From Luteolibacter ambystomatis (GTDB taxonomy: Bacteria; Verrucomicrobiota; Verrucomicrobiia; Verrucomicrobiales; Akkermansiaceae), in assembly GCF_018137965.1 (NCBI RefSeq), contig NZ_CP073100.1, forward strand, positions 3,731,754-3,795,753: DNA of 64,000 nt, written 5' to 3'. Positions 7,111 to 15,239 of the stretch are shown piece by piece (within the stretch, counting starts at the first letter, position 1; every line of letters begins with the position of its first letter). Below the pieces are notes generated by a model. That model saw nothing but the letters and a program-made list of their open reading frames with translations. It did no database searches and had not been told where the DNA came from. Position numbers and translations under genes: made by a program.

Positions 7111-7344
7111 ATGAGCGAGACGATCCGCCTGTGCCCGAAGTGCAGCGATGTCATGCAAATTGGCTTCATCCCCGATTTTAGCTACGGAGCCGCCGCCCTC
7201 GAAACTAAATGGTTTTACGGCGAAGTGACGAAGGGCTTTTTCGGGGGCGTGAAAGCCTCTCCCATGGGAGGCATCCCCGTGCATGCTTGGCGCTGTGCAG
7301 GCTGCGGTTTCCTTGAATTCTTCGCAGTCCCGAAACCGGCGTAA
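7111..7344 (+). CDS. Small Zn-ribbon protein (DUF6487-like)
   Basis: A 77-residue protein with two C-x-x-C knuckles (CPKC near residues 8-11, CAGC near 62-65) that should bind one zinc. The pattern CPKC...GFIPDF...W..GE...GFF.G.K...IP..A.RC..CG.LEF is what I remember of DUF6487, small bacterial zinc ribbons of unknown role. ATG 7111 is the only start that keeps the first knuckle close to the N-terminus. It stands alone, with the inverted repeat just upstream and a convergent DUF5069 gene downstream. Confidence 0.8.
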   Translation: MSETIRLCPKCSDVMQIGFIPDFSYGAAALETKWFYGEVTKGFFGGVKASPMGGIPVHAWRCAGCGFLEFFAVPKPA

Positions 7345-7399
7345 GACGACCGTGGCCACGCTGTTGCGCCAACGCGGCCACGAACGTCTTTCAAATCCA

Positions 7400-7840
7400 T
7401 CAAGCCGCCGCGTAGCTCAGCTTGTCGTCGGTATCGAGGTAATCGAAGAGCGTGCTCTGAGCCGGATCGATCCCGACCTCGGCGCAGACGCCGACAAACC
7501 AATCCTTCTTCTCCGGATTGTCATAGGGACGGAAGGCTTCGATGCCATCGGACCAGCCCTTCACCTCTTCGGCGGACCTGGCCTGGCCATTGGCCTCGAT
7601 CCAGGCGGTGATCTCCTGATCGCTGGCACCGGATTCGAGGAGCTTCTTCACTTCGTCCGGATTCACGCCCTTGAAGTCGAAGAGCATCATGTCGAGCGGA
7701 CAGGCGAAGTGGTATTCGCCGACGGTGCCGGCGATGGAGGCTCGGCCCTTGTCGATGGCGCGGGCGAGGATCACGTAGCCGCCGAGGCGGGTGCGCGGGC
7801 TGCGTGGGGCTTCCTTGGTAAGGTCTTTGGCTGCACTCAT
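7400..7840 (-). CDS. DUF5069 family protein
   Basis: A 146-residue soluble protein. The N-terminus DLTKEAPRSPRTRLGGYVILARAIDKGRA, then GTVGEYHFACPLD and a C-terminal segment with WFVGVCAEVGIDP and LFDYLDTDD, is the pattern of DUF5069, a family common in Verrucomicrobiota and Planctomycetota with no known activity. ATG 7840 was chosen over an upstream in-frame codon at 7936 because the family begins at this Met. It is divergent from a TetR regulator; the shared 147-bp spacer holds an operator-like palindrome, so the regulator may control it. Confidence 0.85.
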   Translation of the reverse strand: MSAAKDLTKEAPRSPRTRLGGYVILARAIDKGRASIAGTVGEYHFACPLDMMLFDFKGVNPDEVKKLLESGASDQEITAWIEANGQARSAEEVKGWSDGIEAFRPYDNPEKKDWFVGVCAEVGIDPAQSTLFDYLDTDDKLSYAAA

Positions 7841-7912
7841 GGTCGTTTTTCGTTGGTTAGAATGGAACTCTGACTGTCGTGGCGATCGGCGCGACCGCCA
7901 CCGAGAGATCAG

Positions 7913-7942
7913 CGACACATGTCGTCTTGTCAACAAGTGTCG
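7913..7942. promoter_or_regulatory. Operator-like palindrome between DUF5069 and tetR
   Basis: CGACAC (7913-7918) and GTGTCG (7937-7942) are inverted, with the inner near-palindrome TTGTCAACAA next to the right half. On the minus strand the inner part contains TTGACA, a consensus -35 facing the DUF5069 gene. A dyad in a divergent spacer is the usual TetR-family arrangement. The bound protein is inferred from position only. Confidence 0.4.
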
Positions 7943-7987
7943 TTAAATTTCGCTCGGATTTTTTCAGGGGCGGGCTAGTTTCCGCTC

Positions 7988-8548
7988 ATGATCAGCCCTG
8001 CCGAACAGGATCCCCGCGTGAAGCGGACCCGGCAGATGCTGTACGCAGCCTTCATGGAACTCCTTGCTGAGAAGGGATTTGAGGCGATCACGGTGGCGGA
8101 CATCACCAAGCGCTCCACCCTTCATCGAGCGACCTTCTACGGCCACTTCACCGACAAGTTCGCCCTGCTGGAGGCGAAGATCGGCGACGATTTCCAGGAG
8201 ATGCTGGATTCCCGCCTGGCCAACGCCAGCAACTGCCAGGAAGGCATCCGCCAGCTCATCCTCGCGGTGTGCGATTTCTTCGCACGGGTGTCGGCGGGCT
8301 GCCAGAAGCACCAGCGCCAGTTCGATCCGATCATGGAAACGCGGATCAAGGCGATGGTCCGGGATTTCCTGCTCAAGGGTCCGCTGCGCGAGCAGGGCGC
8401 GAACGCGGACACCCAGCTCCGCGCCACCATGGCGAGCTGGGCGATCTGCGGTGCCGCGCGCGAATGGACGCGGGAGCCCCAAGGCACCACTGAAGATCTT
8501 GCGAAGGCGATGCTGCCCCGCGTGGTCTTCACGCTGCATGGGGAGTAG
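7988..8548 (+). CDS. TetR/AcrR-family transcriptional regulator
   Basis: A 186-residue regulator. The N-terminal helix-turn-helix is clear (residues about 10-58): TRQMLYAAFMELLAEKGFEAITVADITKRS followed by HRATFYGHFTDKFALLE. The C-terminal ligand domain (about residues 70-186) is variable, as in the family, and resembles the TetR_C_33-like type often found beside small efflux or stress genes. It likely represses its own gene and the divergent DUF5069 gene through the palindrome at 7913-7942. Its stop codon is the first part of the inverted repeat that starts at 8547. The ligand is unknown. Confidence 0.88.
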   Translation: MISPAEQDPRVKRTRQMLYAAFMELLAEKGFEAITVADITKRSTLHRATFYGHFTDKFALLEAKIGDDFQEMLDSRLANASNCQEGIRQLILAVCDFFARVSAGCQKHQRQFDPIMETRIKAMVRDFLLKGPLREQGANADTQLRATMASWAICGAAREWTREPQGTTEDLAKAMLPRVVFTLHGE

Positions 8549-8716
8549 GAGTTGAGGCTTTGGCCGAAGAGGGTCTTCAGAGGGAGGCGGAGTTTCTGGA
8601 GATTTTTAGCCGCAAGAAGGCGCAAAAATCGCAAAAGGGAGAGAAGCCGTGAGACGCATCCCGCTCACCAGCCTCCGCCTCCCGAGAGACCCTCCTCGGC
8701 TAAAGCCTCAACTCCT
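8547..8716. repeat. Inverted repeat spanning two convergent gene ends
   Basis: Left arm 8547-8592 and right arm 8673-8716 are imperfect reverse complements (AGGAGTTGAGGCTTT / AAAGCCTCAACTCCT, AGGGAGGCGGAG / CTCCGCCTCCC). The left arm begins in the tetR stop codon and the right arm contains the TGA of tag. Inside is AAGAAGGCGCAAAAATCGCA, a direct-repeat-rich sequence of the kind scattered in many Verrucomicrobiota and Planctomycetota genomes. Confidence 0.8.
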
Positions 8717-9274
8717 TTTCCGGCAGAGACAGTTGGCGGCGTGATCGTTCACCATCCCCACCGCCTGCATGAAGGCATACATGGTGGTCGAGCCAACGAA
8801 ATTGAATCCGGCTTTCCGCAGCGCCTTGCTCAAGGCATCCGACTCCAGCGAGGTGGTGTTTGGATTTTCCTGTGAGCGCGTCTTGTGGTCCTGTGGCTTC
8901 CCACCAACAAAACTCCACAGCCACTTCACGACATCGCCTTCTTTCTCCCGCAAGGCGATCCATGCACGTGCGTTCTGGCGGAAGCCTTCAATCTTGCCGC
9001 GATGGCGGATGATGCCGGGATCGAGCAACAGTTTCTCCAGCGCGGCATCGGTCATCTTCGCGACCTTCGCGATGTCGAACTGGTGGAACACCTTGCGGTA
9101 GTGCTCGCGCTTCTGGAGCACCGTCCACCATGAGAGTCCGGCCTGCGCGCCTTCCAGGCAGATCATTTCGAAAAGCGTGCGTTCATCGTGGCAGGGCACT
9201 CCCCACTCGGTGTCGTGGTATTCGACATAGAGCGGCTTGTCCAAGGGCACCCACAAACAACGCTTCGGTTCCAT
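8708..9274 (-). CDS. tag: DNA-3-methyladenine glycosylase I
   Basis: A 188-residue base-excision repair enzyme that removes 3-methyladenine from DNA. It aligns along its length with E. coli Tag: YHDTEWGVPCHDE, LFEMICLEGAQAGLSWWTVL, GIIRHRGKI, SDALSKALRKAGFNFVG and the C-terminal AVGMVNDHAANCLC. The zinc site is complete, with a Cys near the N-terminus (MEPKRC), the His of YHD and the C-terminal His and Cys. Start ATG 9274 matches the family N-terminus; an in-frame ATG four codons upstream (9286) is possible. It is divergent from a lipoprotein gene and convergent with tetR. Confidence 0.94.
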   Translation of the reverse strand: MEPKRCLWVPLDKPLYVEYHDTEWGVPCHDERTLFEMICLEGAQAGLSWWTVLQKREHYRKVFHQFDIAKVAKMTDAALEKLLLDPGIIRHRGKIEGFRQNARAWIALREKEGDVVKWLWSFVGGKPQDHKTRSQENPNTTSLESDALSKALRKAGFNFVGSTTMYAFMQAVGMVNDHAANCLCRKRS

Positions 9275-9364
9275 GAACGGAAGCATGCCGATCAAGCGGA
9301 TTCCAGCAACCGGTATTCCCGACGTTCTGGATTCCTCTTCCGACAAGAGACGCGTTTTGCTCTC

Positions 9365-9871
9365 ATGGGATTCGTGACAGAGGCCTTCCGTTTCCGAATC
9401 CCAACCCTCTGCTGCGTGGCTCTCGCTATATTCGCATTCGGCTGCACTCCGGCACCCGAGGTTCTGCCGGTAAAAACCCGCTTGGAAAACGCAGGCATCT
9501 CCGGCTGTGAACGTGTGGTCGCATACGCGATCAATCTGGACGAAAAATACCCGAATCCGAACCACGGCATTCTCATGGACGGACGGCTCAACCCCAGTCG
9601 ATCCCCTGTCACCGGAGTGACTTTGTCCGCACAACAAACGGCTCGTCTGCTGGATGCGACGATCGACTTCAAACATCACGGCCCCGAGGCGATGTGCTTC
9701 GAACCCCGTCACGGGCTTGTGTTTTACCGGGCGGATGGAGGCATCGCAGCGCACTGCACCATCTGTTTCCATTGCAGAGGGCTCCGCTCAACCGGCGGTC
9801 GTTTCTCCGATGCTCCTGACTACGACTCTCTCGAGCGACTGGTTCAGGAACTCGGGCTGCCTTTGAAATAG
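9365..9871 (+). CDS. Putative lipoprotein, unknown function
   Basis: A 168-residue protein with a hydrophobic N-terminus ending in the lipobox-like AIFAFGC at about residues 21-27, so it is probably an acylated envelope protein. The mature part has four or more cysteines, including CTICFHC near the C-terminus, which could form disulfides or bind metal. I recognise no family. ATG 9365 was chosen because it begins the signal sequence; earlier in-frame codons overlap tag. It ends 12 bp from the convergent kdpE. Confidence 0.65.
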   Translation: MGFVTEAFRFRIPTLCCVALAIFAFGCTPAPEVLPVKTRLENAGISGCERVVAYAINLDEKYPNPNHGILMDGRLNPSRSPVTGVTLSAQQTARLLDATIDFKHHGPEAMCFEPRHGLVFYRADGGIAAHCTICFHCRGLRSTGGRFSDAPDYDSLERLVQELGLPLK

Positions 9872-9883
9872 CCCGCGCCAAGC

Positions 9884-10543
9884 TCATGCCTCCAGCAACC
9901 GGTATCCAATCCCCGGTTCATTGCGGATGACCAGCTTGTCGCCGAGTTTCTTGCGGAGGTGGTTGGTGTAAACGCGCAGGTAGTGTGATTGGCCGTCGCC
10001 CTGCGGGCCCCATACTTCACGGAGGATCTGGCGCTGGGTGACGATCTTTCCCGCATGCCGGGCGAGCACGCGGAGGAATGCGAACTCGGTGGGTGTGAGC
10101 TTCATCGGCTCACCTGAAAGCTCCGCTTCATGTCGATCCTGATGCAACACCAGCGGGCCCACGACAATCTCCGGCGATTCGGTGGATTGGCGGCGGCGCT
10201 GGATCACGGTGAGGCGCGCGAGCAGTTCCGCGGTACCGAAGGGCTTGGTGACGTAGTCGTCGGCACCGTGTTCGAGCGCGGCAACCTTGGTATCCTCCTG
10301 ATCGCGGACGGACAGGATCAACACCGGCACATCACTCCAGCCGCGCAGCTCTTTCAAGACCTCAAGCCCATCCATATCCGGCAGGCCGAGATCGAGCAGC
10401 ACCACATCCGGCCGGACAAAGACCGCCTCCTGCAAACCGAGTCTTCCGTTCTCCGCTTCCTTCACCGCATAGCCGCGCGATTCCAAGGCCAGGCGCAGCA
10501 AACGGCGGATCTGGATTTCATCATCGATGATGAGAGCGGTCAT
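9884..10543 (-). CDS. kdpE: Response regulator of the Kdp system
   Basis: A 219-residue OmpR-type regulator that switches on the kdp operon when phosphorylated by KdpD. The receiver domain has the acidic pair Asp7-Asp8, phospho-acceptor Asp51 in VVLLDLGLPDMDG and the Lys of YVTKPF. The winged-helix output domain (about residues 130-219) has LTPTEFAFLRVLARHAGKIVTQ and YLRVYTNHLRKKL, close to E. coli KdpE. It lies 72 bp downstream of kdpD on the same strand and is the last gene of the locus, next to a convergent lipoprotein gene. Confidence 0.95.
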   Translation of the reverse strand: MTALIIDDEIQIRRLLRLALESRGYAVKEAENGRLGLQEAVFVRPDVVLLDLGLPDMDGLEVLKELRGWSDVPVLILSVRDQEDTKVAALEHGADDYVTKPFGTAELLARLTVIQRRRQSTESPEIVVGPLVLHQDRHEAELSGEPMKLTPTEFAFLRVLARHAGKIVTQRQILREVWGPQGDGQSHYLRVYTNHLRKKLGDKLVIRNEPGIGYRLLEA

Positions 10544-10615
10544 GCGAAAAGCGGGCGAAGAGGAACCACGGATTGATTTCCAAGAGACACAGTCATGAAT
10601 CCGTCCGATCCCTGG

Positions 10616-13300
10616 TCAATCCTGCCGCGCCGCTATTTCAGAAACAAGCATAGGAAGATCCTTGCTCCGTGGGTCCATGAATTCGGCTGTCATCGCGATC
10701 TCGAAGACCGCGCCGCCGGACGGATGATTCCACGCCGTGATGTCGCCGCCAAGCGCGCGGATGAAGCCCCGCGCGATCGAGAGCCCGAGGCCCGTGCCTC
10801 CCGCCGGTGATCCGGGCGCGCGATAGAATTTCCCGAATACCCTCGATTCCTCACCGACCGGCAAACCCTTGCCATGATCCCTCACGGCCAAGTGAAATTT
10901 CCCTTCGGCATGACGTGCAGAGATCTCGATGATCGTCCCTACCGGGGTATAGACTGCGGCGTTGTGGAGGATGTTCGCCAAGGCCTGCACCACCAGCGCG
11001 TGATCGGTCTTCACGAAGGGAAACTCCTCCGGCAGATGCAGCTCCACGGGATGCGTCCTCAGGATGTCGCCGACCGCAAAGGTCGCTTCATCCACGATCT
11101 CGGTCACGTCCGTCCATTCGAGCTGGGGTTCCACGATCTGGGACTCGAGGCGGGTCATTTGCAGCAGACCGTCGACCAGCCGCTGGAGACGCCTGGTGGC
11201 GGTATCAATCTCCGAAACATACGGATCGCTCGCAGGACCACCCATGCCATCGACGGCGGCGCGGATCACGGCGAGCGGCGTCTTCAACTCGTGCGAGACG
11301 CTATCGAGCAAAGTACGGCGCAGGCGTTCCGATTTCTCGATCAGTTCGGCTTGGTTCACCGCTTGGATGAAGTGCTCCTTTTCCAGAACCAGCGCGAGCT
11401 GAAGCGCGAAGGCCTCGATGGCTTGCCGCCGCACGAAATCAAGTCCCCCACCCTCGGTCCGGACACCCAGCACCCCCATGGTGGAGGTCGCCGTCTGGAG
11501 CGGGAACCACGTGGCCTGCGATTGCGGCAGCGTATCGGTGAAGCGGCCGGCGGTCTGCTTGTTGCCATAAGCCCACGCCGCCACACCGAACTCCTGCTCC
11601 TCCGGAATGAAGGTGCTCGCCGGATGAACCTCCGATGGCAGCGTGTGGTCCAGGCGGCGCACGACCAGCGCCGTGTCCGCATCAAGCACGGAATCGATGA
11701 TGCGCAGCGCCTCGGCAAGTCCCTTGCCGGTTTCCGGAGCGAGGGCCGCACTCTGGGTCACCCGCAGCAGCGCGTCCGTCTCCATCTGCCGCCTCCGCTC
11801 CGCCACCTCGCGTTTCCTGAGACGTGCGGTGAGATGCCCCATCGCGAGAGCCACGACGAAGAACAATACCAGCATCACCACGTCCTCGGGCTTCTGGATC
11901 TGGAGCGTGAACCGCGGCGGAATGAAAAAGTAGTTCCATGCCAGCGCGCACAGCGTGGCCATCATCAACACCGCGCCACGCGAGAACTTCAGCGCCGCGA
12001 GCACGATGCCGAAGAGGAAGACCATCGCGGGCATGGTATAGCCGCCGATCGAGCGCAGCCCCCAGCAAATCGCGGTGAGAACCGCCGTGCCCAGAAACAC
12101 CTTGCCGTATTCGACAGCGGCATGGGTGGGCACCGGCTTGACCTTTTCCTGTGAAGTGGCGGGCGGACGACCGATCAAGGGCCGCACCACGCAGACATCG
12201 ATATCACCGCTGCCCGCAATGAGCTGGTCGGCAAGCGATGACTTCCATCGTGACCGCTTGTCCGGCTTTCCAACGATGATCTGGGAGACATTGCGCTCGC
12301 GCGCCACCTGGAGAAGCGTCTCCGCCACATCATGACCGGTGGCATGCACGACTTCGCCGCCGAGCTTTCTCGCAAGACCGAGACCACGGGCCAGCAGATC
12401 CTGTTGCTGGGGAGTCAGCGGTTGCGTGCGCTCCACCCACACCGCCAGCCATGGGCAACCGAGACGTCCGGAAGCCCGGCGCGTCCAGCGGATCAGGCTT
12501 TCCGAATAAGGCGTGGGGCCGACACCGACCAGCAGCCGGGCATTGGTCTTCCACGGACTGTTTACCCGGCGGGCACGGCGGATGTCCTCCAGATCGCGGT
12601 CCACCCGTTCCGCAGTGAAACGCAGCGCCAGCTCGCGCAGGGCGGTGAGATTGCCCTCGCGGAAAAATCCATCGGCGGCGGCCTGGGCGCGCTCGCCAAG
12701 ATACACCTTCCCCTCCGCGAGGCGCTGCATCAGCTTCTCCACGCTGAGGTCCACGAGCTGGATCTCATGCGCGCGATCGAGCATGGAATCCGGCACCGTC
12801 TCCATCACCGCCACACCGGTGATCTGGCGGACGATGTCCACCTGGCTCTCGATGTGCTGGACGTTGACGGTGGTGCAGACATCGATGCCCGCGTCCAACA
12901 GCTCGATGACATCCTGGTAGCGCTTGCGATGGCGGGTTCCCGGCGCGTTGGTATGCGCCAGTTCATCCACCAACAGCAGGTCCGGACGGCGTGCCAGCGC
13001 GGTATCGAGATCGAACTCCTCCAACACATGGCCGCCGTGGGAGAGCTTCCTGCGAGGCAGCACTTCCATCCCCTCGAGAAGGGCTTCCGTTTCCACCCGG
13101 CCGTGGGTTTCCACCACGCCGACGAGCACGTTCAGCCCCTCCTTCTTCCGCTGCCGGGCGGCGAGCAGCATGGCGTAGGTCTTCCCCACGCCAGGGCACA
13201 TGCCGAGAAAAAGAAACAAGCGGCCACGCTTGCCCTGGTTTTCCTCGCGCTGGACCTGCGCGAGCAGGGCATCCGGATCGGGTCGTGGCTCGTCCTTCAT
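10616..13300 (-). CDS. kdpD: Sensor histidine kinase of the Kdp system
   Basis: A full-length 894-residue KdpD. The cytoplasmic N-terminal KdpD domain has Walker A GMCPGVGKT (about 33-41) and Walker B LLLVDELAHTNAPG. A UspA-like domain follows (LLVGVGPTPYSESLIRW, QIIVGKPDKRSRWKSSL). Next come four closely spaced transmembrane helices (about 400-490), a GAF-like region, and the HisKA domain with His670 in SVSHELKTPLAVIR. An HATPase domain carries N (NILHNAAVYTP), G1 (DHGKGLP) and G2 (GTGLGLSIARG) boxes. It senses K+ limitation and phosphorylates KdpE. It is separated from the transporter genes by a glycosyltransferase-like gene only 7 bp upstream. Confidence 0.96.
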   Translation of the reverse strand: MKDEPRPDPDALLAQVQREENQGKRGRLFLFLGMCPGVGKTYAMLLAARQRKKEGLNVLVGVVETHGRVETEALLEGMEVLPRRKLSHGGHVLEEFDLDTALARRPDLLLVDELAHTNAPGTRHRKRYQDVIELLDAGIDVCTTVNVQHIESQVDIVRQITGVAVMETVPDSMLDRAHEIQLVDLSVEKLMQRLAEGKVYLGERAQAAADGFFREGNLTALRELALRFTAERVDRDLEDIRRARRVNSPWKTNARLLVGVGPTPYSESLIRWTRRASGRLGCPWLAVWVERTQPLTPQQQDLLARGLGLARKLGGEVVHATGHDVAETLLQVARERNVSQIIVGKPDKRSRWKSSLADQLIAGSGDIDVCVVRPLIGRPPATSQEKVKPVPTHAAVEYGKVFLGTAVLTAICWGLRSIGGYTMPAMVFLFGIVLAALKFSRGAVLMMATLCALAWNYFFIPPRFTLQIQKPEDVVMLVLFFVVALAMGHLTARLRKREVAERRRQMETDALLRVTQSAALAPETGKGLAEALRIIDSVLDADTALVVRRLDHTLPSEVHPASTFIPEEQEFGVAAWAYGNKQTAGRFTDTLPQSQATWFPLQTATSTMGVLGVRTEGGGLDFVRRQAIEAFALQLALVLEKEHFIQAVNQAELIEKSERLRRTLLDSVSHELKTPLAVIRAAVDGMGGPASDPYVSEIDTATRRLQRLVDGLLQMTRLESQIVEPQLEWTDVTEIVDEATFAVGDILRTHPVELHLPEEFPFVKTDHALVVQALANILHNAAVYTPVGTIIEISARHAEGKFHLAVRDHGKGLPVGEESRVFGKFYRAPGSPAGGTGLGLSIARGFIRALGGDITAWNHPSGGAVFEIAMTAEFMDPRSKDLPMLVSEIAARQD

Positions 13301-13307
13301 TCTTCTT

Positions 13308-14756
13308 TCACAAGTGGGCGCCGATGACGGCAGGAGTGCGGGCCTTGCGGTTCTTCACCCGCAGTTGCGGCAGCTGCCGTTTGTCTTTTTCGTAATAACA
13401 GATTTCCACAAGGGTTGGCCAGAGTTCAAGCGAGGCGTGGATCTGGCTGATGACATCGTCCACGATACGGCTGACGTTCTGTTGGAAAAAGTCCGGCTCG
13501 AATCCGTAGAACACCTTGGCGAGGTTCTCGGCGAAAACGAGCAGCGAGTTGCGGCGCTCGCCGTCCGGGGTCCCCTCCGCGGTCTGGAGCACCTGCTGGT
13601 GCACGGCCCGGATCTTGCCAAGAATCTCCTCCGAATCCTCCAGGGTCACCTCGCCATTGTAGCGGAAGCGGATGCCGAGGTCGTGGCGTTCGTAAACGCT
13701 GTCCTTGATCTTGCGCTTGAGCAGGCTGCACAGCTCCTCGTTGAAGACCTCCATCGCCAGCGGATTGCGCATGTAGTTGTTCTTGGTGTGCCGCTGGACC
13801 GCATCGACATGGGCGGCCGCGATCCCGGGCTGCATCACCCACAGGCGGTAGATGTAGTCCTCAAAACGCAGCCGCGTCGGGAAGAACGGCGGGAGCCCCA
13901 GGCGGTTGTCGTAACCGGCCACCCCGCAGTCGATCCGCCAGTTCTTCTTGGTCACCACGGGGCGGAAATTCGAGAGCACGTAGACATCGTTCAGGGCGTC
14001 GATGTCCACCTGGTCCGGATTGCCGAGGAACATGTGGACGTAGTCGAGCGCATCGATGTCGTTGGTGCCGGTGCGGTAGGTCTGGGCGATCTTGACCACG
14101 CAGTCCTTCGGCAGCTTCCCGTCCTCCAGGAGCAGGGAGTTGTCCCGCACGAACGAGGTGGAGGTGTTCGTCTCCAGATCCATCGCCGTGTCGATGAGCA
14201 TTCCGCCCTTCTCGTAGTGCGGCGGCATCTGCGAAACCCTCTTGCCGAGCACGTCCTTGAAGGCGGAGAGAATGTCGAAGGACTTGCAGATGTAGCCGCC
14301 TTCGTTCACGCGGCACAGTTTCCCGCGGCAGACCTCGTGATCGCGCAGCGTCTCGGGCGCGGTCTCGAAGAACGCATCCGGCCGCATGTCGTCGTCCGCG
14401 CTGACGAGAAAGCTGCCGAGGGTGTACATCAGCGTGAAATTACGATTCCCGCCGTAGCTGGGGCGGAAGAGGTTCCGCACCAGCGATTCCAGCTTCTTGT
14501 CCCGGAGCTTGCGGTTGAGGAACTGGATGAACCGTTCCTTTTCGTGGGGGCCCACGTAGATCAACTCGTTGTGGGTCCGGGTCTTTTCCAACTCGTGGAA
14601 ATACTTCTGGTGGTTGGCGATGCTGGAATCATCGAAAACCATGATCGGGGCCGAATGCCCGTTTCTCCAGAAGTGTTCGTCGTAGATTTCGACGGTCTCG
14701 GAGACATCCCGCAACCGGTAGGTGGGGATCGCAAAAAGGGTGTTAGAGGTATTCAT
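13308..14756 (-). CDS. Glycosyltransferase-like protein inside the kdp operon
   Basis: A 482-residue soluble protein. The N-terminal half looks like a GT-A nucleotide-sugar transferase: an initial beta strand (TLFAIPTYRLR), the acidic APIMVFDDSS, and a DxD-type metal motif in FLVSADDDMRPD near residue 125. The rest has no motif I can name, and there is no signal peptide or membrane helix. It sits between the KdpC-like gene (57 bp upstream) and kdpD (7 bp downstream), so it is probably co-transcribed with the potassium genes. I know of no kdp locus that needs such an enzyme. The fold call is moderate and the substrate unknown. Confidence 0.6.
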   Translation of the reverse strand: MNTSNTLFAIPTYRLRDVSETVEIYDEHFWRNGHSAPIMVFDDSSIANHQKYFHELEKTRTHNELIYVGPHEKERFIQFLNRKLRDKKLESLVRNLFRPSYGGNRNFTLMYTLGSFLVSADDDMRPDAFFETAPETLRDHEVCRGKLCRVNEGGYICKSFDILSAFKDVLGKRVSQMPPHYEKGGMLIDTAMDLETNTSTSFVRDNSLLLEDGKLPKDCVVKIAQTYRTGTNDIDALDYVHMFLGNPDQVDIDALNDVYVLSNFRPVVTKKNWRIDCGVAGYDNRLGLPPFFPTRLRFEDYIYRLWVMQPGIAAAHVDAVQRHTKNNYMRNPLAMEVFNEELCSLLKRKIKDSVYERHDLGIRFRYNGEVTLEDSEEILGKIRAVHQQVLQTAEGTPDGERRNSLLVFAENLAKVFYGFEPDFFQQNVSRIVDDVISQIHASLELWPTLVEICYYEKDKRQLPQLRVKNRKARTPAVIGAHL

Positions 14757-14813
14757 GAGGGTGCAGGCCCGGATGGGCCGGCAAATGGGCCTTTTCCAAG
14801 GACGAGGCCCGCG

Positions 14814-15227
14814 TCACTTCCCGATCTGGTCGACTGCCAGATTGAGTTTGTTCAGATTAATCCGGTCGCTGCCCACCAGACGGGAGGGATGGGGCTCGGT
14901 CAGCTTCTCGATGAGCTTCCTGACCTGGTCCGACTGATCGCCACCGAACTTCCGCTCGTTCACCACCCGGTCGAACTGGGAACGGGCTTCGTCCGGTGTG
15001 ATCCACGGCCCTTCATCGCCTGTGACAGCGCCCGGGTTCTTCGTGACATCCTGGAAGTAGCCCGGTCCGGACAACTTCCGGGTCAGCAGCTCCATCCCCG
15101 CGGCCTTCTCGTCCGGGATCTCCAGTGCTCGCTCGTCGAGGATCTTCCCGTAGCGGACGATGGAGATCACCAGGAGCGCGGCCAGCGTGACGAGAATGGT
15201 GATGATCTTGAGACGATGCGAGCTCAT
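14814..15227 (-). CDS. Second, divergent KdpC-like protein
   Basis: A 137-residue protein with one N-terminal membrane helix (about residues 7-26, IITILVTLAALLVISIVRYG) and a soluble C-terminal domain. Residues about 74-135 follow the end of KdpC: PWITPDEARSQFDRVV matches PHISPANAALQIARVA, and INLNKLNLAVDQI matches VNVLKLNLALDSL. The central KdpC region with the S-x-x-G-x-N-x-G-P motif is missing, replaced by a short unrelated stretch (GPGYFQDVTKNPGAV). It lies 12 bp after kdpC. It may be an accessory or alternative C subunit of the pump, or a degenerating duplicate. The homology is by eye. Confidence 0.65.
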   Translation of the reverse strand: MSSHRLKIITILVTLAALLVISIVRYGKILDERALEIPDEKAAGMELLTRKLSGPGYFQDVTKNPGAVTGDEGPWITPDEARSQFDRVVNERKFGGDQSDQVRKLIEKLTEPHPSRLVGSDRINLNKLNLAVDQIGK

Positions 15228-15239
15228 GGCGATTCGGGG

